The position numbers and the translations under genes were made by a program. The notes beneath the pieces were generated by a model. The model did no database searches. It was not told the DNA's origin and saw only the letters and a list, made by a program, of their open reading frames with translations. This document shows, piece after piece, positions 1 to 7,083 of a stretch of DNA of 14,597 bases (positions are counted from its first letter, which is position 1; every line of letters begins with the position of its first letter). Origin of the DNA: CAMBDR01 sp046597185 (GTDB lineage Bacteria > Pseudomonadota > Gammaproteobacteria > Burkholderiales > Burkholderiaceae_D); contig JBKJLF010000746.1 of the NCBI GenBank assembly GCA_046597185.1, positions 1 to 14,597 on the forward strand, read 5' to 3'.

Positions 1-107
1 TGAGCGAGAAAGACCCGATTGGCGACTATAAGCTGCATGCGGTGGTGACCGATAAAATCAAGGGGCGCACGCTGAATTTGGTGGCGCGCTTTAAAGTGAC
101 ACGCTAG
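1..107 (+). CDS. C-terminal fragment of an unrecognised protein
   Basis: An open plus-strand frame (codons in phase with position 3) enters from the left edge and ends at TAG 105-107. The visible 34 residues contain DPIGDYKLHAVVTDKIKG followed by a tail ending LVARFKVTR. The alternating hydrophobic pattern with short turns looks like the last strands of a beta-sandwich, perhaps a periplasmic or secreted protein. I do not recognise the family, and the amount seen is too small to assign a function. It is on the strand opposite to the next gene, so it probably belongs to a different transcription unit from the glycan genes. A small hairpin (GGCTTG-cgc-CAAGCC, 107-121) starts on the last base of the stop codon but has no T-run after it. 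Confidence 0.6.
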   Translation, partial: SEKDPIGDYKLHAVVTDKIKGRTLNLVARFKVTR

Positions 108-239
108 GCTTGCGCCAAGCCGACCCTGAGCCGCACCCAAATACCGCCACTTGGCATTAAGCTCGTGCCGATTTGAGCTGGTTGGCATCGCCACCCAAGC
201 ACGACCAGCCGCCAAATTTAATTACCAATCGAAATTCGG

Positions 240-270
240 GGCTTCGGTGTACCATTATTTCACCGAAGCC
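240..270 (-). terminator. Strong hairpin after sulfotransferase 1, possible terminator
   Basis: A perfect 10-bp inverted repeat, GGCTTCGGTG (240-249) and CACCGAAGCC (261-270), encloses an 11-nt loop. It starts 3 nt beyond the stop codon of the minus-strand sulfotransferase (274-1080). There is no clean U-tract on either strand, so it is not a textbook intrinsic terminator. It could act as a 3'-end stabiliser or as a shared stop for the two converging genes. The structure is certain; its function is inferred from position. Confidence 0.5.
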
Positions 271-273
271 GCT

Positions 274-1080
274 TCAGGAATCAAGCTTAAAACTCCGCCG
301 TATCTGAGCAGAACCATGCTTTTGATATATTCTGACTTCATGATGAGCCAAAATGCGCACACGCATTTCCTGATTCAAAAACGACCGTTCAAAATGCTGA
401 TTCTGATCGGAAACCAGGATATTCTGATAAGTTAAATTAACCCCCATAAATGCATTTAAGCGCGCCATTGTTGCTGCAAAATCAAAAACCAAATCTTCAT
501 AATGCAAATGAAAAACATTCGGCTTGTCAAGATGGGGTTGAATCGCTGCATGGGCTGCGGCCCAGGTATCGAGCATGGCATCAAACTCGGTCACGGCTTT
601 CCACCAATCCCGCCCCTGGCGCGCCATTTCAGTACGTCTTAACATGGAATTGATGACGTCCAGCGGGTTGCGCGTCAGATGCACATAGCGCACATGGGGC
701 AATTGCAGCACAGCATCGAGTTCACGGAAATAATTCGGATATTTGTCGCCCCACAGCAGCAAGCCGACATCGGCGTGCATTTGTTGGTGGTGCCAGCGAT
801 ACAGATGGCGTATCATCGGCCAAACGGCGCGGCTGGTGAAATTATGGCTTTGAATATTCGCCTCAGTCAGGGTTTCGCGTGCCGACAGGGCGCGCATGCC
901 ACGCGCAAGCGACTTGCTGCGCCGCTCTTGCGTATCCAGCAACTTGCCCAGATCGCGCCACTTGGCCAACAGGTTTTCTTCGGACGAAATATAGACCTGT
1001 GGATTGGAATTGAGCAGTTGCAGCAGTGCCGTACTGCCGCTACGCGGACACCCCCCCACCAGCAAACCCTGTTTATTCAT
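274..1080 (-). CDS. Sulfotransferase family protein (Sulfotransfer_3 type)
   Basis: This 268-residue protein would transfer the sulfuryl group from PAPS to an acceptor, sugar or protein. The 5'-phosphosulfate-binding loop is at the N terminus: GGCPRSGSTALLQLL, residues 9-23. The 3'-phosphate-binding element is HLTRNPLDVINSML (residues 134-147), with Arg137 and Ser145 in the expected places. HYEDLVFDF (193-201) is the short block usual in this family. There is no signal peptide or membrane segment, so it is probably cytoplasmic. The length fits a complete single-domain enzyme. The ATG at 1080 is well placed behind TGGAG (5-nt spacing). It is divergent from the oxygenase gene at 1288, and a strong hairpin follows its stop. 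The acceptor cannot be told from sequence; glycan genes nearby suggest a surface glycan or a glycosylated protein. Confidence 0.85.
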   Translation of the reverse strand: MNKQGLLVGGCPRSGSTALLQLLNSNPQVYISSEENLLAKWRDLGKLLDTQERRSKSLARGMRALSARETLTEANIQSHNFTSRAVWPMIRHLYRWHHQQMHADVGLLLWGDKYPNYFRELDAVLQLPHVRYVHLTRNPLDVINSMLRRTEMARQGRDWWKAVTEFDAMLDTWAAAHAAIQPHLDKPNVFHLHYEDLVFDFAATMARLNAFMGVNLTYQNILVSDQNQHFERSFLNQEMRVRILAHHEVRIYQKHGSAQIRRSFKLDS

Positions 1081-1287
1081 GCAAGCTCCAGTTGTTGTGT
1101 TTAGTTCACGCCATGCACGCTACCACAAAATCACGTGTGCAATGTTACAACCGTCAACACACGCCAGATATTCAGCTCAATCTGGATTATAATCAAAAAA
1201 TTCGCCTGCTCTTTGTGATTGAATCAGGCATACAATGCGAAAAAAACCGGATGTCTATATCCGATATGATGAGAAAAGGAACGAATC
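1081..1287. promoter_or_regulatory. Divergent intergenic region between sulfotransferase 1 and the oxygenase
   Basis: This 207-bp AT-richer spacer must hold promoters for both divergent genes. On the plus strand there is a perfect -10-like TATAAT at 1188-1193 and a second TACAAT at 1231-1236, but neither has a good -35 at 16-18 bp. On the minus strand TTGACG (complement of 1152-1157) resembles a -35, with a poor -10 after it. A small inverted repeat, CGGAT (1248-1252) and ATCCG (1259-1263), sits before the oxygenase ribosome-binding site and might be an operator or leader hairpin. None of these assignments is firm. Confidence 0.3.
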
Positions 1288-2205
1288 GTGATCAGATGGG
1301 AATGGCTTGAAGCGTCGATTGCAGAAAAGGCGCGCGAATGGAACGACGGCAGCAGCACGCGTTTTGTGGTGATTGACGGCATGACGGAACCCGGCATTTG
1401 CGCCGAGCTGGCCGAATTCTCGGGTATCGCCGAAAAATTCGCCAAGCCGCTCCTGAAAAAACACAAAAATGTCCGGGGGAAGTCTGGAACCACTGATCCA
1501 GCCCGCATGTCGGCTCTCCAGCGTGAGTTCTTTGCACAAATCAATTCGGATCGATTCTTGCGTATCCTGGAAAAAATCACGGGCATCACGCCAATTTATC
1601 CTGACCCCAACCTTAATGGCGGCGGCTTGCATCAAATCCGTCATGGCGGCTATCTGAACGTCCACACCGATTTCAATTTTGACCCGATCACCCAGCGCAA
1701 CCGCCGACTCAATTTATTACTCTACCTTAACGAAAATTGGTGTGACGCGTGGGGCGGCAAGATTGAACTGTGGGACACCAAGCTGGATCGCCCCTTTTTT
1801 TCAGCCTTGCCCATCGCCAACCGGGTTTTGATTTTCGAGACATCCGAAACCTCATACCATGGCCATCCGGTTCCGCTTACCTCGCCAATTGATGTGTACC
1901 GCAAATCCATGGCGGTCTATTATTATTCTGAATGGCCGCAAGGGGTGCTGCCGCGCAAGGGAACCGATTACCAATTGACGCGCCTTCAGTGGAGTGAGTT
2001 GATCGGAAAAATCGGCGCATTGATCGCTTCGCGCGAGATTTCCGAATCCGAAATCATTGACGAGTTACAGCTTGATTATATGAAGGGCGACATCCGTATC
2101 GCCTACGCTGCGCTCATGGGCTTGCGCAGCCCACCCACGATAGCCGAGCAATACTGGGAGAGTGCCGATGGCAGCCGCTCATTGCTCAAGCCCGGTGAGG
2201 CCTAG
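1288..2205 (+). CDS. 2-oxoglutarate/Fe(II)-dependent oxygenase, prolyl-4-hydroxylase-like
   Basis: This 305-residue enzyme would use 2-oxoglutarate and O2 to hydroxylate a substrate that cannot be named from sequence. The double-stranded beta-helix core covers about residues 105-215. The first iron ligands are in GGYLNVHTDFN (His126, Asp128). The distal histidine is in SETSYHGHP (His191, or less likely His193). Arg205 or Lys206 in VYRKSMAVYYYS would bind the 2-oxoglutarate carboxylate. NLLLYLNENW and WGGKIELWD are the usual core strands. The start is GTG at 1288, supported by AAAGGA 7 nt upstream; no ATG fits as well. The C-terminal part (about 225-305) is helical and unassigned. Such oxygenases occur in glycan and natural-product loci and also act on proteins; the modification neighbours favour a decorating role. 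It faces the sulfotransferase at 2289. Confidence 0.85.
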   Translation: MIRWEWLEASIAEKAREWNDGSSTRFVVIDGMTEPGICAELAEFSGIAEKFAKPLLKKHKNVRGKSGTTDPARMSALQREFFAQINSDRFLRILEKITGITPIYPDPNLNGGGLHQIRHGGYLNVHTDFNFDPITQRNRRLNLLLYLNENWCDAWGGKIELWDTKLDRPFFSALPIANRVLIFETSETSYHGHPVPLTSPIDVYRKSMAVYYYSEWPQGVLPRKGTDYQLTRLQWSELIGKIGALIASREISESEIIDELQLDYMKGDIRIAYAALMGLRSPPTIAEQYWESADGSRSLLKPGEA

Positions 2206-2288
2206 TTTTTTTGGGCTATCATGCGAAACCGTCGTGGCCCTGATCGAGGCGGCCTTTTTGCTGGAGGGCGACATCCGGTTGCTCAGCG
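2206..2288 (+). other. Short convergent spacer with T-run and a second GDIR-like coding remnant
   Basis: A run of seven T (2206-2212) follows the oxygenase stop directly. The sequence before it gives only weak stems (for example CTCA/TGAG), so an intrinsic terminator is possible but unconvincing. A second weak candidate is GGCC...GGCC followed by TTTTT near 2233-2260. In a different plus frame the spacer reads ETVVALIEAAFLLEGDIRLL. This resembles EIIDELQLDYMKGDIRIAY in the oxygenase C terminus, and the two share the 13-nt string AGGGCGACATCCG. Confidence 0.3.
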
Positions 2289-2993
2289 TCAAAACACATA
2301 CCCGCCCCATTCAATATCTTCGGCAAAGTGATGGGCCACAAACCGCTGCGCATCACCATCATAACAGGCCTGATACGCGCCATTTACGCCGGAGCGATTG
2401 ACACGGGGCAAAATTGAAACACCCACCGAGGCCAGAAATTGGGTATCGGGCGATTCCAGCCTGAGTAACTTGCATCGGCCCAAATTGCCAGACGCGTCAC
2501 GACACCAACTCAATTGCGACTTTTGTGTTAATGGAACACCGTATAGTGCCTCTTGCAAGCGCGTGCTTTGCAGCCAACGACTAAAACCAAGTTGCCTCAT
2601 TTCAGCAACAATCGCCAAATCCTGAACCGGATCACTTTTTTTGACTTGTTTGCAAAGTGATCGCTGCTCGATACGCGCCAGCGCACGCTCCAAACGAAAG
2701 GAATATAAGGAAACCATTCTGGCCCATGGATTTCTGATCATGGCAAATATCCGGGCCGTTTCCAGCCACTCAGGGCTGAGTGCTGCCAGTGAAAGTGGGC
2801 TTGCACCATCCTGCGCTTGCGCCATGGCAGCAGATAATTTGCTCAAGCTAATATGGGTATAAAATTCATGCACAATCTCACGCCAGCCTTGTTGCAGCGC
2901 TGCCTGCCGCAAGGCAAGCGTGATGGAGGTCCCCCCTGATTTGGGAATGTGAATAAAAACCAGCCGGGGCTGCTCATAAATCACCAAACTCAT
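2289..2993 (-). CDS. Sulfotransferase family protein (Sulfotransfer_2 type)
   Basis: From the ATG at 2993 this is a 234-residue protein. The PAPS-binding loop is FIHIPKSGGTSI (residues 13-24), the form typical of the Sulfotransfer_2 group that includes carbohydrate sulfotransferases. The 3'-phosphate site is FAMIRNPWARMVSLYSF (83-99), with Arg87 and Ser95. The C-terminal block YDGDAQRFVAHHFAEDIEWGGYVF-type ending (211-234) is also typical. An ATG seven codons further upstream (3014) is open, but GAAGG nine bases before 2993 and the family N terminus favour the shorter form. No signal peptide is visible. It lies 63 bp downstream of the large fusion gene on the same strand, so the two may be co-transcribed, which suggests the sulfated acceptor is the glycan that the fusion protein makes. 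The acceptor itself is unknown. Confidence 0.85.
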   Translation of the reverse strand: MSLVIYEQPRLVFIHIPKSGGTSITLALRQAALQQGWREIVHEFYTHISLSKLSAAMAQAQDGASPLSLAALSPEWLETARIFAMIRNPWARMVSLYSFRLERALARIEQRSLCKQVKKSDPVQDLAIVAEMRQLGFSRWLQSTRLQEALYGVPLTQKSQLSWCRDASGNLGRCKLLRLESPDTQFLASVGVSILPRVNRSGVNGAYQACYDGDAQRFVAHHFAEDIEWGGYVF

Positions 2994-3056
2994 ATCAATC
3001 AACCTTCGCTGCATTAAGAAAATTTAATAAACCCTAAGAAATTGTAGGCAATTGTA

Positions 3057-6000
3057 TTAGCGCCCTGGGACTTCCCTGGTCTCAAGGCAGGCAGCAATCT
3101 CAAGCGCAACACCAGCCAGCTTGGCCCGCCCGCCATCGCTTGCCGACAAGTCGATTGCGTACTGCGCCAAAAACCAATCCACAAACCGCCCATAGCGTGG
3201 CACCAAGGTCTCTGGCGTACCCGCTTGCACCCAGTCCCAGGCGGCATCGAGCGTATGGGCATCGGCTTGAAAACTGACGCAATCGTATTCCACCCGGCCA
3301 AACGTCACCACGGGTTTGAGGTGCAGCAAGGCTTCAAAACCAACCCCGCTGTTAATGGTGTAGACTGCCGTGGCGTGGGCGATCAAATCATGGATATGGG
3401 CGTCGCTCCAGAACGCGCCATGCTGCGCGGCCAGTGCTTTAAATGGCTCCATGCTTTTCAGATTGGCCGGATGTGGTTTGAAAACCAGTGCCAGCCCGCG
3501 CTCGTGGCACCATTCCGCCAGGTTTTCCACCACCTCTTGCTCGCTGCAGGGTGCAAAATAGCGGATCACCTGATCGTGCGGAATTTGCAGCGGGAAAAAC
3601 AGGTACGGCGCGTCAGGAATCTGACCGCTTGCAATCAGTTCAGCCCGTCTCAGCCGCGCAGGCTGGGCAAACTTGCTGCCCAGCTCGCCATGCAGCAAGC
3701 GCTGGCGGTAGCGCGCAAATGCCCCCGCTTCAGTCGGCTCGGGCATGGTATCGGGTTGAAGCGGATAAGCTGATGCTGCAGCGCCCCAGCCATCGCGGTC
3801 AAGCACAAAAATCCAGCGGAAGAATTCCTGCATGTAAAACATCACCGGGGTATTTCCAGCCTTAAAATCAAGCTTGCAACGATGTGGAATCAAGGCCAGA
3901 TCGACGCCACAGGCATCAACATACCCGGCATCAAGCTGCCAGGCTGGCAATTCGATGACATCTACCGCAATCCCGATACGCTCCAGGGCATTGGCCAGCA
4001 AAGCGGTAAACTGTTTCCAGTGCAGCCGTAAGGCCAGCGTGTCGCCCCCGATCTGCGGCACCTGCCCTGACGTGGGTTGCGATTTCCATGGCAAATCAAG
4101 CCTTGGCAAAAACAGCGCAACCCGGTGTGGCAATAGTGCCTTGGCCGCCATGAACCGGGCATGAAAGGCTTGCATTTGATCCAGGTCGGCGGCAAAAATT
4201 TCACTCCCCTGGCGCACTGCCTGTTGCTGATGCCACGGTTTATCCGAACAGATTTTGCTCAACAGGGAAAAGCGCAAGTCCATGTATTTACGCGTCCCTT
4301 TGGCGGCCCAAATACTGCTGGTATCGAGAAAATTCCAGTCAGCAAACCGGGCAGGCAAATTGACGATGCCGCATTGCGCGCCAGCCTTGGCAATTTGCCG
4401 TCCCATTGCCACCTGATCCAAATACCAGCTGGCCGAACCGTCGGCAAATGCCTGCACGATCTCACTTGCCACCGCTACAATCAGGTTTTGCACCGGTGTG
4501 GTATGGCGCAACCAGATGCTGCTATTGAGTACGGCAAGCTGTTCCGCCATCGGACCGGTTACATCGCGCTGCACCACCGCCAGTCCAGCTTTGCCCAGTT
4601 TGGCAAAATCGAGCGCCGCCACGACCAGCGAATCGGCATCCAGACACAATAACGGCAGCCCCAACAAGGGCAATAACTCGGCCAACCGCAGAAAACGTGC
4701 GCAGGCAAAATAGGTTCGCCTTTCATCCTGATCGAGACTGCTCAAATCGATGGTTTCATACGATACTGCCAGCCGCGTGGTTTTCAGCGTCGCGCCCAAT
4801 GCTTGCAGGCGGCTGATATCGCTGCCCGTCGGGTTGATCAGGTGCAATAAAAATGGCAAACCCGGAGAAAACAGATCCGTACTGCGAATCAGGGAAATGG
4901 CGAAATCCAAATAGGCGCAATCACAAACCGTCATGGGCATCAGCTTATCTTCCGCAGCCAGACGCAGCAGCAAGCGAGGACTGGCCAGCCAGCCCACCTT
5001 GCGCCCAAAAGGTGGCGCAAAGCAGGATTGGTCTTGCCACATCAACACCGTTGCGCCATGGCCGGGCAGCGCCAAGGCCACTTCACCGTCCCATACATTG
5101 ATGGCACCGGAAAAGGGGCTAAAGCAAAACCGGTCAGCCAGCACCTGCGGCGCATGGGCAAACGACGCCTGGATTTTTTGTGCGGCAGACACTTCATTGA
5201 ACAGCAGGCTATAACGAACCTGGTCTTTGACCACCTGCCTTAGCCTCAAGGCCGGACAGGGTGTGGTCAGCGTGAGTGCAGGTGTCAGCCAGTGGCCAAG
5301 CGCCTGCAGTAAGGCCAGTTGATCACCATCAAAGCGAATCACGCGCGCGCCAAACGGTGCCAGAGCCGCTTGCAGCGCAGGGGACAAATCCTGTTCCACA
5401 ATCAAAACCTGATAACGGCCCCTGCCCTGCACAATGGTGTGTGCATCAATCACGGCGCACTGCAAAAGTTCGGTTTCATCCAGATAGTTAAAGTCACGCT
5501 GGGCCTGATAGCATACCTTGGCAGCTTGCCATGGCACGCCATTGGCATGGCCCAGAATGGCGATATCACAAACATGACTTGAATCGGTGTTGAGCCAGGA
5601 CAGGCGACGACAGGCCAGCGCATATTCGGGATAACGCGGCCACCAGCTCGCATGTGGGCCGACATCGGGTGGCCGTTCATTTTGCCGCACGCCACGCATC
5701 GAATAATAAAAAGCGTGCGGATAGAGCCGGTTGACACCGCGCACAAATGCCCACAGCGTGAGCCAACACATTTCATCCCATGTCAACTCATGGCCGTAGG
5801 CACCGAACAATTCCAGGCTATTGAAGCGTCGCTCCCAATGCTGCATGGCCGATGAGGTACATTTGACGGTGGTCGATTCCGGCCCTTCAAGCGCGCTGGC
5901 ATGGTCGGGCAAAACCCGCCGCCAGACCAAATCCTGGCCCGGAATGGCAAAAAAACGCTGCACCGCCAAATCGTTGGGGCGGTACGGGTGGCCCGTCAAC

Positions 6001-6869
6001 CCCAGTCCATGGCGCTTGCACCATTGATAGATCGGGCCATAATAGGTTTGCTGCAAACGCGTCTCCAGCGCTTGCAGATATTGCTGACGATAATGGGCGG
6101 CATCGGCTTCATCATCAAACCAGAGCGCGGGCAAATGCGGGGTAAAATCATAGCCCAGAATTTTATTCACATGCTGAAAAATGTCGGTCGTGCCCGGCAT
6201 GATGTGGGGCGACTTATGCTTGCCCAGCAAGCTCGGCTCATCGGTAAAAATGGCACGGATGGTATGGCCAAACTCTGCGCCAAAATGACTGGCGAAACGC
6301 TCATGCACCAGTTCAATGAAACAGGCCACGGCAGCGGGGTTCAGAATGTCGGCACAGGCTACCAACTGCTCGGCCGGCCCCTCGCCAATATAGTGCAAAC
6401 CCCGGGCCACGCTGCCTGCGGGGCGGTCGATCACGGCGATCCATGCGCCGTTTTGCCTTGGCACCAGCGCCACCAGGTTTTCATCAGCATCCAGCAGCGG
6501 GGGCGTTGCCGCATTTTTTGCCAGGCGAAAATCCAGGCAGCGGCAGGCAAACGCCGGATTTTGCGCTACCACCTGCCCACCTGCCGAGCCGGACGGATAC
6601 ATACCCTCGTCATACAACACCACTTGCATGCCGCGCCGTTTGGCCTCATCAATTGCGATTTGATAAAAATGCAACAGGCGCGCCGACATAAAAGCCAGTT
6701 CGGCGGGCAAACCAATGCGCGGATGAATCACGAAACCATGCACGCCATGGGCGGCGAAGTCGCCAATCTGACGCAAGATTTCGGCTTCGTCCAAGGTATC
6801 GTTCCAAAACCAGAACGGTAAGACGGATAATTTGGGAGAGGGAAACAAAAACGCGTTGGATTGATTCAT
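3057..6869 (-). CDS. Three-module protein: GH106-like hydrolase, DxD glycosyltransferase, KpsC/KpsS-like transferase
   Basis: This is one uninterrupted 1270-residue frame with three enzyme-like modules. Residues about 10-625 resemble the GH106-like barrel plus accessory domains. Seen there are LPFWFWND (17-24), GVHGFVIHPRIGLP (42-55), YDEGMYPSGSAGG (86-98) and IFTDEPSLLG (207-216; Asp210 and Glu211 are candidate catalytic residues). Residues about 640-880 resemble a GT-A nucleotide-sugar transferase, with MTVCDCAYLDFAISLIRS and the metal-binding LCLDADSLV (Asp744, Asp746). Residues about 915-1225 resemble KpsC/KpsS capsule (Kdo) transferases: YLFFPLQIPHDQVI, VFKPHPAN (1129-1136), TINSGVGFEALL (1171-1182). 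No signal peptide or membrane span is visible, so it is probably cytoplasmic. The ATG at 6869 matches the start of the conserved region; the 57 upstream codons do not look protein-like. No strong Shine-Dalgarno precedes it. A sulfotransferase follows 63 bp downstream. Module identities are by recognition only and the substrate is unknown. Confidence 0.8.
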   Translation of the reverse strand: MNQSNAFLFPSPKLSVLPFWFWNDTLDEAEILRQIGDFAAHGVHGFVIHPRIGLPAELAFMSARLLHFYQIAIDEAKRRGMQVVLYDEGMYPSGSAGGQVVAQNPAFACRCLDFRLAKNAATPPLLDADENLVALVPRQNGAWIAVIDRPAGSVARGLHYIGEGPAEQLVACADILNPAAVACFIELVHERFASHFGAEFGHTIRAIFTDEPSLLGKHKSPHIMPGTTDIFQHVNKILGYDFTPHLPALWFDDEADAAHYRQQYLQALETRLQQTYYGPIYQWCKRHGLGLTGHPYRPNDLAVQRFFAIPGQDLVWRRVLPDHASALEGPESTTVKCTSSAMQHWERRFNSLELFGAYGHELTWDEMCWLTLWAFVRGVNRLYPHAFYYSMRGVRQNERPPDVGPHASWWPRYPEYALACRRLSWLNTDSSHVCDIAILGHANGVPWQAAKVCYQAQRDFNYLDETELLQCAVIDAHTIVQGRGRYQVLIVEQDLSPALQAALAPFGARVIRFDGDQLALLQALGHWLTPALTLTTPCPALRLRQVVKDQVRYSLLFNEVSAAQKIQASFAHAPQVLADRFCFSPFSGAINVWDGEVALALPGHGATVLMWQDQSCFAPPFGRKVGWLASPRLLLRLAAEDKLMPMTVCDCAYLDFAISLIRSTDLFSPGLPFLLHLINPTGSDISRLQALGATLKTTRLAVSYETIDLSSLDQDERRTYFACARFLRLAELLPLLGLPLLCLDADSLVVAALDFAKLGKAGLAVVQRDVTGPMAEQLAVLNSSIWLRHTTPVQNLIVAVASEIVQAFADGSASWYLDQVAMGRQIAKAGAQCGIVNLPARFADWNFLDTSSIWAAKGTRKYMDLRFSLLSKICSDKPWHQQQAVRQGSEIFAADLDQMQAFHARFMAAKALLPHRVALFLPRLDLPWKSQPTSGQVPQIGGDTLALRLHWKQFTALLANALERIGIAVDVIELPAWQLDAGYVDACGVDLALIPHRCKLDFKAGNTPVMFYMQEFFRWIFVLDRDGWGAAASAYPLQPDTMPEPTEAGAFARYRQRLLHGELGSKFAQPARLRRAELIASGQIPDAPYLFFPLQIPHDQVIRYFAPCSEQEVVENLAEWCHERGLALVFKPHPANLKSMEPFKALAAQHGAFWSDAHIHDLIAHATAVYTINSGVGFEALLHLKPVVTFGRVEYDCVSFQADAHTLDAAWDWVQAGTPETLVPRYGRFVDWFLAQYAIDLSASDGGRAKLAGVALEIAACLETREVPGR

Positions 6870-7083
6870 GATCGTTTGTGCCGGGTCAGGCAACATTAAG
6901 GTACGGCAATAAAAGCACGGGCATAAGGCTTTTATGGTAACACCTGAGAGCGTATAAATTCGACATTGTTGGAATTCGGTGACAATCCAATTTAATTCCA
7001 GGCAATCTGGCGTATCATTTGGGTTACGCCTGCCTGTCACACCGGGTCAGATTCATCCATTGCTGATTTCCAATTTAACACCT
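6870..7083. promoter_or_regulatory. Divergent intergenic region between the fusion gene and the GSCFA gene
   Basis: These 214 bp separate two divergently transcribed genes and should carry both promoters. On the plus strand TATAAA near 6954 and a TTGGAA/TTAATT pair with 17-bp spacing near 6969 are the only promoter-like strings, and both are weak. The string CCGGGTCAG occurs twice, near each gene start (about 6880 and 7041), and could be a shared binding site or chance. A short inverted repeat CATAA/TTATG lies at about 6922-6936. I see no RNA gene here. Confidence 0.3.

Noticed and set aside
5901..6821. 306-codon open frame on the plus strand
   Set aside because: It lies fully antisense to the GH106-like module, whose motifs are clear. 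Its translation is rich in His, Gln and Arg with no recognisable domain, as expected for a shadow frame.
6870..7040. 57-codon N-terminal extension of the large fusion protein
   Set aside because: The residues are Cys-rich and irregular, and the conserved module begins right after the ATG at 6869. The stretch also overlaps the divergent promoter region.
6979..7083. 35-codon N-terminal extension of the GSCFA protein
   Set aside because: It overlaps the same intergenic region in antisense, has no family similarity that I can see, and precedes the ATG at 7084.
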